This document shows positions 8,984 through 16,935 of a stretch of DNA of 34,198 nucleotides, one piece after another; positions within the stretch are counted from its first letter, which is position 1; each line of letters starts with the position of its first letter. The DNA is from Deltaproteobacteria bacterium (GTDB lineage: Bacteria > Desulfobacterota > Dissulfuribacteria > Dissulfuribacterales > QOAL01). Below the pieces are notes generated by a model. That model made no database searches. It had not been told where the DNA came from and was given only the letters and a program-made list of their open reading frames with translations. Made by a program: the position numbers and the translations under genes. The DNA is taken from contig JAMOVK010000097.1 in the NCBI GenBank assembly GCA_027067775.1, forward strand, positions 1-34,198, written 5' to 3'.

Positions 8984-10288
8984 GTGCTAAAGGGAGCCGA
9001 AGGCCTGGGGAATTATCCTGAACTTCGTAACAGGATCATATTCACGCTGTTGATGCTTGCCGTTTACAGGATAGGTGTACAGATACCTACTCCTGGAATC
9101 GATGCCCAAGCCTTGGCCTCGTTTTTTTCTAGGGCTCAGGGAACGCTATTTGGAATGTTTGATATGTTTTCTGGTGGAGCCCTTCGTAAATTTTCCATAT
9201 TTGCACTGGGTATAATGCCGTATATCAGTGCGTCAATCATATTACAATTGCTTCAGGTTGCGGTACCCCAGCTGGAAGAACTAAAAAAGGAAGGGGAAGA
9301 AGGCCGCAAAAAGATGAGCCAATACACCAGATATGGAACGGTTGGACTCAGTGTTCTTCAAGGTCTTGGAATTGCCATCGGATTGGAAAGCATGGTTGCT
9401 CCTGGCGGGCTTCCGGTTGTAGCTCATCCTGGCTGGGCCTTTCGTTTGCTTACCGCATTAACACTTATGTCTGGAACAGTGTTTCTTATGTGGCTAGGTG
9501 AGCAGATCACGGAAAGAGGTGTTGGCAACGGAATATCCCTGATTATCTTTGCTGGAATAGTGGCCAGGATGCCTTCAGCCATCATTGATACCTTCAGGCT
9601 TATGAAGACTGGTGAGATAAATGCAGCCCTGCTACTGATTCTCCTGATACTCATGATAGCCGTTGTTGCCTTTATATGTTTTATGGAGAAGGCTCACAGA
9701 AGGATTCCCATCCATTATGCCAGGAGAGTGATAGGAAGAAAGGTCTATGGAGGCCAGAGTACACATCTGCCTCTTAAGGTAAATACGGCGGGGGTAATAC
9801 CACCAATTTTTGCCTCTTCCATCATTATGTTTCCGGCCACAATAGCAAACTTCATTAGGGTGCCATGGATGCAGTCGGTTGCACAGGCCTTAAGACCCGG
9901 CAGTTTAATTTATGAAAGCATATACGTAGCCCTTATCATATTCTTTTGTTATTTTTATACGGCAATCATTATTAATCCAACAGACATTGCAGAGAATCTT
10001 CAAAAAAATGGTGGCTACATTCCAGGTATCAGGCCAGGAAAAAAGACTGCGGAGTTTATAGACAACATCTTATCCCGTATAACTTTAATAGGTGCCATTT
10101 ATGTTTCGTTTGTTTGTGTGCTCCCCAGCGTCTTGATTTCCAAATTTAATGTACCTTTCTATTTTGGAGGTACTGCCCTTTTGATCGTGGTTGGTGTAGC
10201 CATGGATACGCTGGGTCAGATAGAGTCATATCTAATAACAAGAAATTACGAAGGGCTTATTCAGGGTGCTAGGCTTAAGGGAAGGTAA
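8984..10288 (+). CDS. secY: Protein translocase subunit SecY
   Basis: SecY is the channel-forming inner-membrane subunit of the Sec translocon. The 434-residue protein has the expected ten hydrophobic segments, starting around residues 18-36. Signatures seen are RIGVQIPTPGID after TM1, the plug region with FGMFDMFSGGALRKFSIFALGIMPYISASI in pieces, the cytoplasmic loop EKAHRRIPIHYARR, and the C-terminal KNGGYIPGIRPGKKT. It begins at GTG 8984 behind TTAGGAGC. It is followed directly by map; adk, often between them, is absent. Confidence 0.96.
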   Translation: MLKGAEGLGNYPELRNRIIFTLLMLAVYRIGVQIPTPGIDAQALASFFSRAQGTLFGMFDMFSGGALRKFSIFALGIMPYISASIILQLLQVAVPQLEELKKEGEEGRKKMSQYTRYGTVGLSVLQGLGIAIGLESMVAPGGLPVVAHPGWAFRLLTALTLMSGTVFLMWLGEQITERGVGNGISLIIFAGIVARMPSAIIDTFRLMKTGEINAALLLILLILMIAVVAFICFMEKAHRRIPIHYARRVIGRKVYGGQSTHLPLKVNTAGVIPPIFASSIIMFPATIANFIRVPWMQSVAQALRPGSLIYESIYVALIIFFCYFYTAIIINPTDIAENLQKNGGYIPGIRPGKKTAEFIDNILSRITLIGAIYVSFVCVLPSVLISKFNVPFYFGGTALLIVVGVAMDTLGQIESYLITRNYEGLIQGARLKGR

Positions 10289-10306
10289 CCCTGTTCAAGA
10301 TACGTA

Positions 10307-11089
10307 GTGAAAAATAGACCAGGCAGTCGAAGAATAATTCTCAAGGCGCCTTGGGAAATAGAGAAGTTAAGAGCAGCCAACCAGATTGTTTCTGACATCT
10401 TATTGGAACTAAAGGGTTTGGTGCGGGAAGGAATAACTACTAAAGATCTCGATGAGGTTGCTGAAGACAGGATAAAAAGGGTAGGCGCAAAGCCTGCATT
10501 CAAGGGATATCATGGTTATCCGGCATGTACATGTATTTCTGTTAACGAGGAAATTGTGCATGGGATTCCTTCCAGGAAGAAGGTTTTAAAGGGCGGGGAC
10601 CTTGTCAGTATAGATTTAGGTGTTATTCTGGACGGCTACTATGGTGATGCTGCTTTTAGTTGTTTTGCAGGGCAGGCCCCGAGCGATCAGGCTCAGGAAC
10701 TTTTAGAGGTGACCAAGAAGGCGCTGTATGCAGGAATAGCCAAGGCCAAGGCCAGGAAAAGGCTGGGAGACATATCCTATGCCATTCAAGAGGTAGCCCA
10801 AAGTCATGGATTTGGCGTTGTACGAAAGTTTGTTGGGCACGGTATAGGCAGGGCACTGCATGAGCCTCCCGAGGTGCCTAATTATGGTGCTAAAGGTACT
10901 GGTCCTGTTTTAAAGAAAGGAATGGTTTTAGCTATTGAGCCTATGTTGACGATGGGATCTTACGAAGTTGAAATAATGAGTGATGGCTGGACGGCAGTCA
11001 CCGCTGACAGATCCTTGGCTGCCCATTTTGAGCATACAATAGCAATTACTGATAAGGGACCTGAAATACTTAGTGAAGGTTTTATGTAA
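10307..11089 (+). CDS. map: Methionine aminopeptidase, type I
   Basis: This enzyme removes the initiator methionine from nascent proteins and needs two divalent metals. The 260-residue sequence retains all five metal ligands by motif: D103 (SIDLG), D114 (YYGDA), H178 (GHGIG), E211 (AIEPM) and E242 (FEHTIAI), plus the substrate-contact histidine H85 (EEIVHGIPS). The start used is GTG 10307. Its SD is weak, so the exact N-terminus is less certain; the conserved region begins by about residue 11. It sits between secY and infA as in many bacteria. Confidence 0.95.
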   Translation: MKNRPGSRRIILKAPWEIEKLRAANQIVSDILLELKGLVREGITTKDLDEVAEDRIKRVGAKPAFKGYHGYPACTCISVNEEIVHGIPSRKKVLKGGDLVSIDLGVILDGYYGDAAFSCFAGQAPSDQAQELLEVTKKALYAGIAKAKARKRLGDISYAIQEVAQSHGFGVVRKFVGHGIGRALHEPPEVPNYGAKGTGPVLKKGMVLAIEPMLTMGSYEVEIMSDGWTAVTADRSLAAHFEHTIAITDKGPEILSEGFM

Positions 11090-11110
11090 AGGATATTAGA
11101 GGTTGTTGCA

Positions 11111-11329
11111 ATGGCCAAGCAAGATGCAATACAGGTAGAAGGTAAGGTTATAGAGACTCTTCCCAACGCAATGTTCAGGGTAGAGCTTGACAATGGCCAT
11201 AAGGTATTGGCTCATATATCAGGAAAGATGCGCATGCACTATATCAGGATTCTTCCTGGTGACAGGGTAACGGTTGAGCTTTCACCCTATGATTTAACAA
11301 GAGGACGTGTTGTATACAGGTCCAAGTAA
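11111..11329 (+). CDS. infA: Translation initiation factor IF-1
   Basis: IF-1 is an OB-fold protein that occupies the 30S A site during initiation. The 72-residue product is collinear with the family: [20 protein letters not shown], then [20 protein letters not shown], then [20 protein letters not shown] and a YRSK end. A single copy between map and rpmJ is the usual arrangement. Confidence 0.97.
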   Translation: MAKQDAIQVEGKVIETLPNAMFRVELDNGHKVLAHISGKMRMHYIRILPGDRVTVELSPYDLTRGRVVYRSK

Positions 11330-11352
11330 GTCAAGATGTGAGGATCTAGAAA

Positions 11353-11466
11353 ATGAAAGTTAGAGCATCTGTAAAAAAGAGATGTAAGGATTGTCGGATT
11401 ATAAGACGTAAAGGTATTGTACGGGTTATTTGTAAAAACCCGAGACACAAGCAACGTCAAGGTTAG
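11353..11466 (+). CDS. rpmJ: 50S ribosomal protein L36, zinc type
   Basis: This 37-residue ORF reads [14 protein letters not shown] at the start and ends NPRHKQRQG. It has the zinc-binding set C11, C14, C27 and H32 of the cysteine-bearing L36 form. It lies in the canonical place between infA and rpsM, with GAGGA shortly upstream of the ATG. Confidence 0.95.
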   Translation: MKVRASVKKRCKDCRIIRRKGIVRVICKNPRHKQRQG

Positions 11467-11480
11467 TATTAGGGGGAAAA

Positions 11481-11852
11481 ATGGCACGTATTGCAGGGGT
11501 TGATCTACCCAAAAACAAGCGACTAGAGGTCGCCCTTACATACATTTATGGTATTGGTCGAACATCTGCCCAGAAAATTCTGGATAAGGCTGGGATTCCC
11601 TGGGACAAAAAGACAGATGAGATGACCGATGAAGATATAACAGCCATTCGTAAAATTATTGATGCCGAATACAAGGTTGAGGGTGATTTGCGCAGAGAAG
11701 TATCCATGAACATAAAAAGACTCATGGATCTTGGTTGTTATCGTGGACTCAGGCACCGGCGTGGATTGCCTGTACGGGGACAGCGTACCTGTACCAATGC
11801 AAGAACTAGAAAAGGGCCACGTCGTGCTGCAATAAAGAAGAAAAAGAAGTAG
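11481..11852 (+). CDS. rpsM: 30S ribosomal protein S13
   Basis: S13 is a 30S head protein forming intersubunit bridges and contacting P-site tRNA. The 123-residue product shows [20 protein letters not shown], the helix-two-turn-helix with [14 protein letters not shown], and the signature [18 protein letters not shown] followed by the [10 protein letters not shown] basic tail. A strong GGGGGAAAA SD precedes the ATG. It starts the alpha block. Confidence 0.97.
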   Translation: MARIAGVDLPKNKRLEVALTYIYGIGRTSAQKILDKAGIPWDKKTDEMTDEDITAIRKIIDAEYKVEGDLRREVSMNIKRLMDLGCYRGLRHRRGLPVRGQRTCTNARTRKGPRRAAIKKKKK

Positions 11853-11870
11853 AAACATACGGAGGAATAA

Positions 11871-12257
11871 ATGCCACCACCGAGACGTGGCGGTAAAAAG
11901 GTAAAAAAGAACATTCCTGAAGGTATTGCCCATATTCAGGCGACTTTTAACAATACTATAATCACCATTACAGACAAGCAAGGGAATACCATTTCTTGGT
12001 CTAGTGCTGGGGCCAATGGATTTAAGGGCTCTAGAAAGGGCACTCCTTTTGCGGCACAGGTAGCAGCTGAAAATGCTGCAAGAAAGGCAGTGGAGCACGG
12101 TGTTCGTACTCTGGAGGTAGAAGTAAAAGGGCCAGGTAGTGGTAGGGAAGCAGCGCTAAGAGCCCTGCAGACAGCTGGACTCCAGATAACTGTTATCAGA
12201 GATGTTACTCCGCTTCCCCATAATGGATGTCGTCCTCCCAAAAGACGAAGGGTTTAA
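11871..12257 (+). CDS. rpsK: 30S ribosomal protein S11
   Basis: S11 lines the mRNA exit on the 30S platform. The 128-residue product contains [43 protein letters not shown] and the C-terminal [18 protein letters not shown], which is nearly invariant in the family. GGAGGA precedes the ATG. Confidence 0.97.
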   Translation: MPPPRRGGKKVKKNIPEGIAHIQATFNNTIITITDKQGNTISWSSAGANGFKGSRKGTPFAAQVAAENAARKAVEHGVRTLEVEVKGPGSGREAALRALQTAGLQITVIRDVTPLPHNGCRPPKRRRV

Positions 12258-12305
12258 TTTTTTAAGGTGGATAACTAACGTTTTTATCAGAATTGGAGGA
12301 ATATA

Positions 12306-12932
12306 GTGGCAAGATATACAGGTCCAAGGTGTAGACTGTGCAGAAGAGAAGGAAGTAAGCTCTTTCTCAAAGGCGACAGGTGTTTTTCAGAAAAATGCGC
12401 TTTTGAAAGGCGCAGTTACGCCCCTGGTCAGCATGGAAAGGGAAGGATAAAGGTATCGGATTATGGTATCCGTCTTAGAGAAAAACAGAGGGTCAGAAGG
12501 ATTTACGGAGTCAAAGAATCGCAGTTTAGGCGTTACTTTGAGATCGCTGACCGACAAAAAGGAGTAACAGGAACAAATCTGTTGGTTCTGTTGGAAAGGC
12601 GTTTGGACAATGTTGTTTATCGGCTTGGATTTGCCGATTCCAGGTCTCAGGCAAGACAGTTGGTGAAACACGGGCATTTTCTTGTAAACGGTCGGCGTGT
12701 AGATATTCCATCGTTTCAAGTAAAAGTTGGTGATGAAATAAGGGTCCGTGAAAAAAGCAAGGATATAGTGCCAATAGTTCAGGCCATAGAGGCTGTTGCC
12801 AGAAGAGGTGTCCCAGACTGGCTGGAACTGGATGCAGACAATCGCAAGGGTGTGGTAAAGGCCGTGCCCGAACGTTCTCACATAACCATGCCCATTCAGG
12901 AACAGTATATCGTGGAGTTCTATTCTAAGTAG
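12306..12932 (+). CDS. rpsD: 30S ribosomal protein S4, cysteine-bearing type
   Basis: S4 nucleates 16S 5'-domain assembly; in E. coli it also represses the alpha operon. The N-terminus [16 protein letters not shown] carries C9, C12, C26 and C31, the zinc-binding form. The S4 RNA-binding domain is visible as [20 protein letters not shown] followed by [17 protein letters not shown]. Length (208) is normal. Translation starts at GTG 12306 behind TTGGAGGA. Confidence 0.96.
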   Translation: MARYTGPRCRLCRREGSKLFLKGDRCFSEKCAFERRSYAPGQHGKGRIKVSDYGIRLREKQRVRRIYGVKESQFRRYFEIADRQKGVTGTNLLVLLERRLDNVVYRLGFADSRSQARQLVKHGHFLVNGRRVDIPSFQVKVGDEIRVREKSKDIVPIVQAIEAVARRGVPDWLELDADNRKGVVKAVPERSHITMPIQEQYIVEFYSK

Positions 12933-12952
12933 GCGGTATCATATAAGAGATT

Positions 12953-13993
12953 ATGGCTAATACAAATCAGAAACCATTTTATAGAAATTGGCGAGAGTTA
13001 ATAAAGCCAAAGAGAATAGAGGTCAAGAAAGATACTAGAACAGACAAGTATGCCAAGTTTTCATGCGAGCCGCTAGAGCGAGGCTATGGAATTACTCTTG
13101 GTAATGCCCTTAGGAGAATCCTGTTGGCGTCTCTTCAAGGGGCAGCAATTGTTGCTGTTCGGATAGAAGGTGTCGATCATGAGCTAGCTACCATTCCCGG
13201 TATTATAGAGGATGTGACAGCCATAATTCTCAATCTAAAGGGTGTGCGTTTTCGCATGTTCAAGGATGAGGATAGGAGATTAAGGGTTCAGAAAAGAGGC
13301 CCTGGAGAACTTACGGCTGCTGACCTAATCGATCCTGAAGGCGGGTGTGAAGTTTTAAATCCTGACCATAAAATTGCCACCCTGACAGATGACGGAGAAA
13401 TATCAATGGAGTTGCTTGTCAAGTGGGGTAAGGGTTATGTACCTGCTGAGGAAAACGCAGCTCTCCTGGAAGAGGAGCCAGTTGGCACCATTGCCGTGGA
13501 TTCACTTTTTTCTCCGGTTAAGAAGGTCAACTTTAAGGTATCCCAGGCAAGGGTTGGACAGAGGACAGATTACGACAAGCTGACTATGGAGATCTGGACT
13601 GATGGAAGTGTTGTTCCAGAAGACGCTGTTGCCTATGCGGCAAAGATACTCAAGGAGCAGGTCTCAGTCTTTATAAATTTTGATGAGACCGAGGAACCAG
13701 AGGAAAAGCCCAAAGGTCCTCCATACATGGACAAGCTTAAAGATCTCAATAAGAGAATAGACGAACTTGAATTTTCTGTCAGGTCTGCCAATTGTCTAAA
13801 AAATGCCAACATTCACTATATTGGAGAGCTGGTTCAGAAGACTGAGCAAGAGATGCTTAAGACCAAAAATTTTGGTCGCAAGTCCCTGGAAGAAATTCTT
13901 CGTATTTTGGATTCCATGGGACTGACCCTTGGAATGAAACTTGAGGGTTGGACACCACCTGAAACAGATGAGGATAAGGAAGGTAGCAAATAA
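12953..13993 (+). CDS. rpoA: DNA-directed RNA polymerase subunit alpha
   Basis: Alpha dimerises to nucleate RNA polymerase and contacts UP elements and activators through its C-terminal domain. The N-terminal domain has [20 protein letters not shown] (about residues 39-58). After an acidic/proline linker near 244-258 comes the alpha-CTD with R277, N280, C281 (SVRSANCLK) and K310 ([11 protein letters not shown]), matching the E. coli R265/N268/C269/K298 DNA-contact set by eye. The 346-residue length is slightly over the usual because of linker and tail. The stop overlaps rplQ by one base (TAATG). Confidence 0.97.
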   Translation: MANTNQKPFYRNWRELIKPKRIEVKKDTRTDKYAKFSCEPLERGYGITLGNALRRILLASLQGAAIVAVRIEGVDHELATIPGIIEDVTAIILNLKGVRFRMFKDEDRRLRVQKRGPGELTAADLIDPEGGCEVLNPDHKIATLTDDGEISMELLVKWGKGYVPAEENAALLEEEPVGTIAVDSLFSPVKKVNFKVSQARVGQRTDYDKLTMEIWTDGSVVPEDAVAYAAKILKEQVSVFINFDETEEPEEKPKGPPYMDKLKDLNKRIDELEFSVRSANCLKNANIHYIGELVQKTEQEMLKTKNFGRKSLEEILRILDSMGLTLGMKLEGWTPPETDEDKEGSK

Positions 13994-14730
13994 TGAGGCA
14001 TAGAAGAAGAACAAAATATTTTGGTGTCAAAACTGCCCATAGAAAGGCCATGTTCAGAAACATGGTTACCTCTCTTTTTAGGCATGGAAGAATTACTACT
14101 ACTGTAACCAGGGCAAAAGAACTTAGAAGAATAGCTGATAAGCTTGTCAGCCTGGCCAAAGAAGGCAGTCTTCATTCAAGGAGGCAGGCTCTTTCTTTTG
14201 TGATGGACAAGGCCGTGGTAGCCAGGCTGTTTTCTGAAATAGCTCCTAAAATGGCTGACAGGCGTGGTGGATATACCAGGATAGTACGGATTGGTCCTAG
14301 GAGAGGCGATGGAGCCATGATGTGCCTCATCGAGCTGGTAACAGAATCCCTAAAAGCGATTAAGCCTGGCAAAAAGAAAGAAAAAGCCGTGAAACAGGTA
14401 GCTCCATCTGTCATCCCTGCGGCTTCAACAACAGAAGAAGATAAGCCGAGTGCCTCAGAAGAACAGGAAGAGCAGCCAACCAAGGATGCTGCTGAGGACC
14501 TGGAAGCCGAAGAGGCAAAGGCAGAGGGAGATGATGGAGAGTCATCCGATGAGGTTGCTGAAGATCAAGGCATGATGGCTGATTCTGCTGGGGAGGAAGC
14601 CGTTACTGAAGCTCAGGAAGAAGACCCTTCCGCATCGGCGGAGACAGAGGCTGTAGCGCAGGCAGAAGATGACTCTCAGTCTGAGTCATCTTCTAAAGAA
14701 GAAGATCAGTCTTCAGGAAAAAATGAGTAA
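13993..14730 (+). CDS. rplQ: 50S ribosomal protein L17 with long acidic C-terminal tail
   Basis: L17 lies near the tunnel exit. Residues 1 to about 117 are a normal L17 core ([61 protein letters not shown]). They are followed by a short basic linker (about 125-135) and then roughly 100 residues dominated by Glu, Ala, Asp and Ser (about 148-245), which are presumably disordered. The frame stays open and ends just before the terminator, so this is not an obvious frameshift artefact. Short tails are known on some L17 proteins; the function of this one is unknown. Confidence 0.94.
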   Translation: MRHRRRTKYFGVKTAHRKAMFRNMVTSLFRHGRITTTVTRAKELRRIADKLVSLAKEGSLHSRRQALSFVMDKAVVARLFSEIAPKMADRRGGYTRIVRIGPRRGDGAMMCLIELVTESLKAIKPGKKKEKAVKQVAPSVIPAASTTEEDKPSASEEQEEQPTKDAAEDLEAEEAKAEGDDGESSDEVAEDQGMMADSAGEEAVTEAQEEDPSASAETEAVAQAEDDSQSESSSKEEDQSSGKNE

Positions 14731-14815
14731 AATTTTTCTTGACTTTCTGAAGGTCAAAAGTTAATAAGACTACAAACTGTTTGGTGTCAATCTTAAACAC
14801 GTTTTTGGCTATGGC

Positions 14816-14848
14816 AGCCCTTCCAACAATCTTGGAAGGGCTTTTTTT
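14816..14848 (+). terminator. Rho-independent terminator after rplQ
   Basis: A perfect 11-bp stem (AGCCCTTCCAA at 14816-14826 with TTGGAAGGGCT at 14832-14842) encloses a five-base loop, followed by seven T. It ends the ribosomal supercluster. Confidence 0.92.
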
Positions 14849-14888
14849 ATTGAATAAATGGTGGTTGGGTTGTTGGAGATTGGCTGCT

Positions 14889-14916
14889 CCCCGGTTTTTT
14901 TAGCCGGGGTTTTTTT
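14889..14916 (+). terminator. Second tandem terminator
   Basis: CCCCGG (14889-14894) pairs with CCGGGG (14904-14909) around a T-rich loop and is followed by seven T on the + strand. It lies 41 nt past the first terminator. It may act as a backup stopping read-through into the convergent ClC gene. On the - strand there is no T-tract after the stem. Confidence 0.75.
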
Positions 14917-14924
14917 CGGAGTTT

Positions 14925-16745
14925 TTAAAAGGGAATCTCTTCCACATCTTTTTTAGATTCTTTTAATTCGTTTAGTGTCTTGTTGTAAAAGTCTATAACT
15001 TCTCTTCTGCTTATCATTCCAAGGAATTTTCTTGGATCGTTGTCATCAACAACAGGAATCATATCAATGTTTCTTATGGTGAATTTTCTCAAAAGGGTAT
15101 TTATATCCTCGGAAGGCCTGGTGGTAATAACATTTTTTCTGGCGAAGTCTTTGACTATAAGTAAATCTCCCAGGTCCCTGTCAAATAGAAAGTGACGGAT
15201 GTCGTTAATAGAGAAGATCCCTGAAAGCTTTCCTTCCCTGTCCACTACAGGAAAATAGTGTTGTTCTGTTGCTTTGAAAAAACGTCTGAACTGTGAAAAG
15301 GTCATATCTTCAGGAATGACAGCATATACCTTGTGAGGGTTAAATATATCCCTCACTGTTATACCTTCTAGTATGTCGTTTAGAAAGTCTCCCTTGTGGA
15401 CAGGGCTGTCTATTTTGCTTTTCACCTGTGCCCTGTAAAGGTTCCATCTCCTGCAAAGAAAATAACTTAATGAGCAAACCATCATGCTGGGAAGTAGAAG
15501 ATGATAGGAACTTGTTATTTCACTAACCACGATTACGGCAGAAATGGGGATGTTTGAACTTCCTGCTAGAAACCCAGCCATACCGACGATAATAAAGGGC
15601 GATGCCGATGGAACCACATTTGGCACTATATCGTGAAAGAAGAGACCCACGGCCCCGCCAATGGAGCCTCCTATAACAACCGACGGACCGAATACGCCGC
15701 CGCTTCCTCCTGAACCTATAGAAAAGGTGGTGGCAAGTATCTTGCCTAGGGCAACCGCTAAAAATAGTCCCAGAGTCACCTTGTTGTATAGTCCGTCCTG
15801 AATGAATCCATAACTAAAACCAAGGACCTGAGGCAAGAAAAGTCCCAGAGTTCCAGTCATCAGGCCACCGATTGTTGGCTTTAGCCACAGGGGCAGTTTG
15901 ACCTTTTGTTGAAAAAAGTCATGAAATCCCCAAAATATGTTTACAAAAAGAAATATGCCTATGGCCAGACATATGGCCAAGACTGCATAGGGACCAAGGG
16001 CAAGGACATTGGAGAATTTATAATCGCCTGCTTTAAACAGTGAGCCCCATCCATAAACACTGCAGAAAAGTGAATAGGCAATGGTAGATGCAATGGCAGT
16101 CGGTATAATCACATCTGCTTCAAATTCCGGATCTTTGTACAGGATTTCTGAGGCAAAAAGTGCACCGGTAAGGGGAGCCCTAAATATGCTTCCAATCCCT
16201 GCTCCAAGACCCGCTGCCATAAGAATCCTCATCTCCCTAGGGGGAACCTTGAGCTTTTGCGCAAGCAAGGAGCCAAGTCCGGCTCCTATCTGGCATATTG
16301 GCCCCTCGCTGCCTCCTGAACCTCCTGATCCTAGTGTGAGAAAAGAGGCTATCATTTTTACAAAGGGAACCTTTGGCTGAATTAGTCCATTTTTTTTATG
16401 ATAGGCTTCAATGGCAGCATCGGTTCCATGACCTTGGGCCTCAGGGGCAAAGTAGGCTACTAACAAACCACTTAATAGGCCGCCAAGGGCTGGCACTAGC
16501 CAGAGAATCCATTTTCTGGTTTCTCCGTTTATGTGATGATGAAAAAGAGGAGGATCTCCTGCAGGATGACTTGGTTTGTACCCTGCCAGATAGTCTAAGA
16601 AAAAGAAGTGTCCAAAGTGGCAAAGAAAGTGAAACAATATGGCACCGATTCCAGCAAGGAGGCCTACAGCAATGCATAAAAGGAGCCATCTTCCGGCACG
16701 TCTGGCAGGACTTTGTAATTTTATGTGGCCTTCACCTATATTCAT
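14925..16745 (-). CDS. ClC-family chloride channel/antiporter with CBS pair
   Basis: This is an integral inner-membrane anion transport protein of 606 residues: a ClC core (about 20-435) followed by two CBS domains (about 460-590) that in this family bind nucleotides and regulate gating. Visible motifs are GSEGP at 145-149 with the external gating glutamate E147, GGVFGP at 349-354 (GxFxP), and SSYHLLLP with Y414 corresponding to the ion-coordinating tyrosine. The helix-D motif reads GHGTDA (105-110) instead of GSGIP, and by eye the E. coli E203 position is isoleucine, so channel versus exchanger is open. The gene is a single transcription unit, convergent to rplQ. Start is ATG 16745; no clear SD. 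Confidence 0.9.
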   Translation of the reverse strand: MNIGEGHIKLQSPARRAGRWLLLCIAVGLLAGIGAILFHFLCHFGHFFFLDYLAGYKPSHPAGDPPLFHHHINGETRKWILWLVPALGGLLSGLLVAYFAPEAQGHGTDAAIEAYHKKNGLIQPKVPFVKMIASFLTLGSGGSGGSEGPICQIGAGLGSLLAQKLKVPPREMRILMAAGLGAGIGSIFRAPLTGALFASEILYKDPEFEADVIIPTAIASTIAYSLFCSVYGWGSLFKAGDYKFSNVLALGPYAVLAICLAIGIFLFVNIFWGFHDFFQQKVKLPLWLKPTIGGLMTGTLGLFLPQVLGFSYGFIQDGLYNKVTLGLFLAVALGKILATTFSIGSGGSGGVFGPSVVIGGSIGGAVGLFFHDIVPNVVPSASPFIIVGMAGFLAGSSNIPISAVIVVSEITSSYHLLLPSMMVCSLSYFLCRRWNLYRAQVKSKIDSPVHKGDFLNDILEGITVRDIFNPHKVYAVIPEDMTFSQFRRFFKATEQHYFPVVDREGKLSGIFSINDIRHFLFDRDLGDLLIVKDFARKNVITTRPSEDINTLLRKFTIRNIDMIPVVDDNDPRKFLGMISRREVIDFYNKTLNELKESKKDVEEIPF

Positions 16746-16809
16746 AGGCTAAATAATTACCCGATTTTATCAAATAATAAATAGCAAAGAGATAAAATTT
16801 AGATTCAGC

Positions 16810-16836
16810 TTTGATTAATTGAAAAATCTAATCAAA
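16810..16836. promoter_or_regulatory. Inverted repeat in the divergent ClC/ilvB intergenic region
   Basis: TTTGATTA (16810-16817) and TAATCAAA (16829-16836) form a perfect 8-bp inverted repeat with an 11-nt spacer. It lies about 32 bp upstream of the ilvB -35 box and 65 bp from the ClC start, in very AT-rich sequence. It could be a dimeric regulator site; the base composition makes chance possible. Confidence 0.35.
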
Positions 16837-16867
16837 AATTAATAGAAAAAATGCGCTTTTCTATCCA

Positions 16868-16896
16868 TTGACAAGGAATTTCAGGGGGAATATGCT
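16868..16896 (+). promoter_or_regulatory. Sigma70-type promoter of the ilv-leu gene string
   Basis: TTGACA (16868-16873), a 17-bp spacer, and TATGCT (16891-16896) form a good vegetative promoter. Transcription would begin near 16903, leaving a leader of about 33 nt before ilvB. That is too short for a leader-peptide attenuator or a T-box, so regulation by a DNA-binding protein is more likely (inference). Confidence 0.8.
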
Positions 16897-16935
16897 ACGG
16901 ATTCACTTAAAATTCTAGCTCTGAGGTAGATTCAC

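Noticed and set aside
14739-14767. TTGACT with TAATAA 17 bp later, as a promoter for a small RNA ending at the rplQ terminator
   Set aside because: The -10 match is poor (three of six), and the sequence is better described as an imperfect palindrome in the rplQ 3' UTR.
16903-16935. Leader-peptide attenuator or T-box upstream of ilvB
   Set aside because: The predicted leader is only about 33 nt, with no small ORF rich in branched-chain codons and no terminator hairpin.
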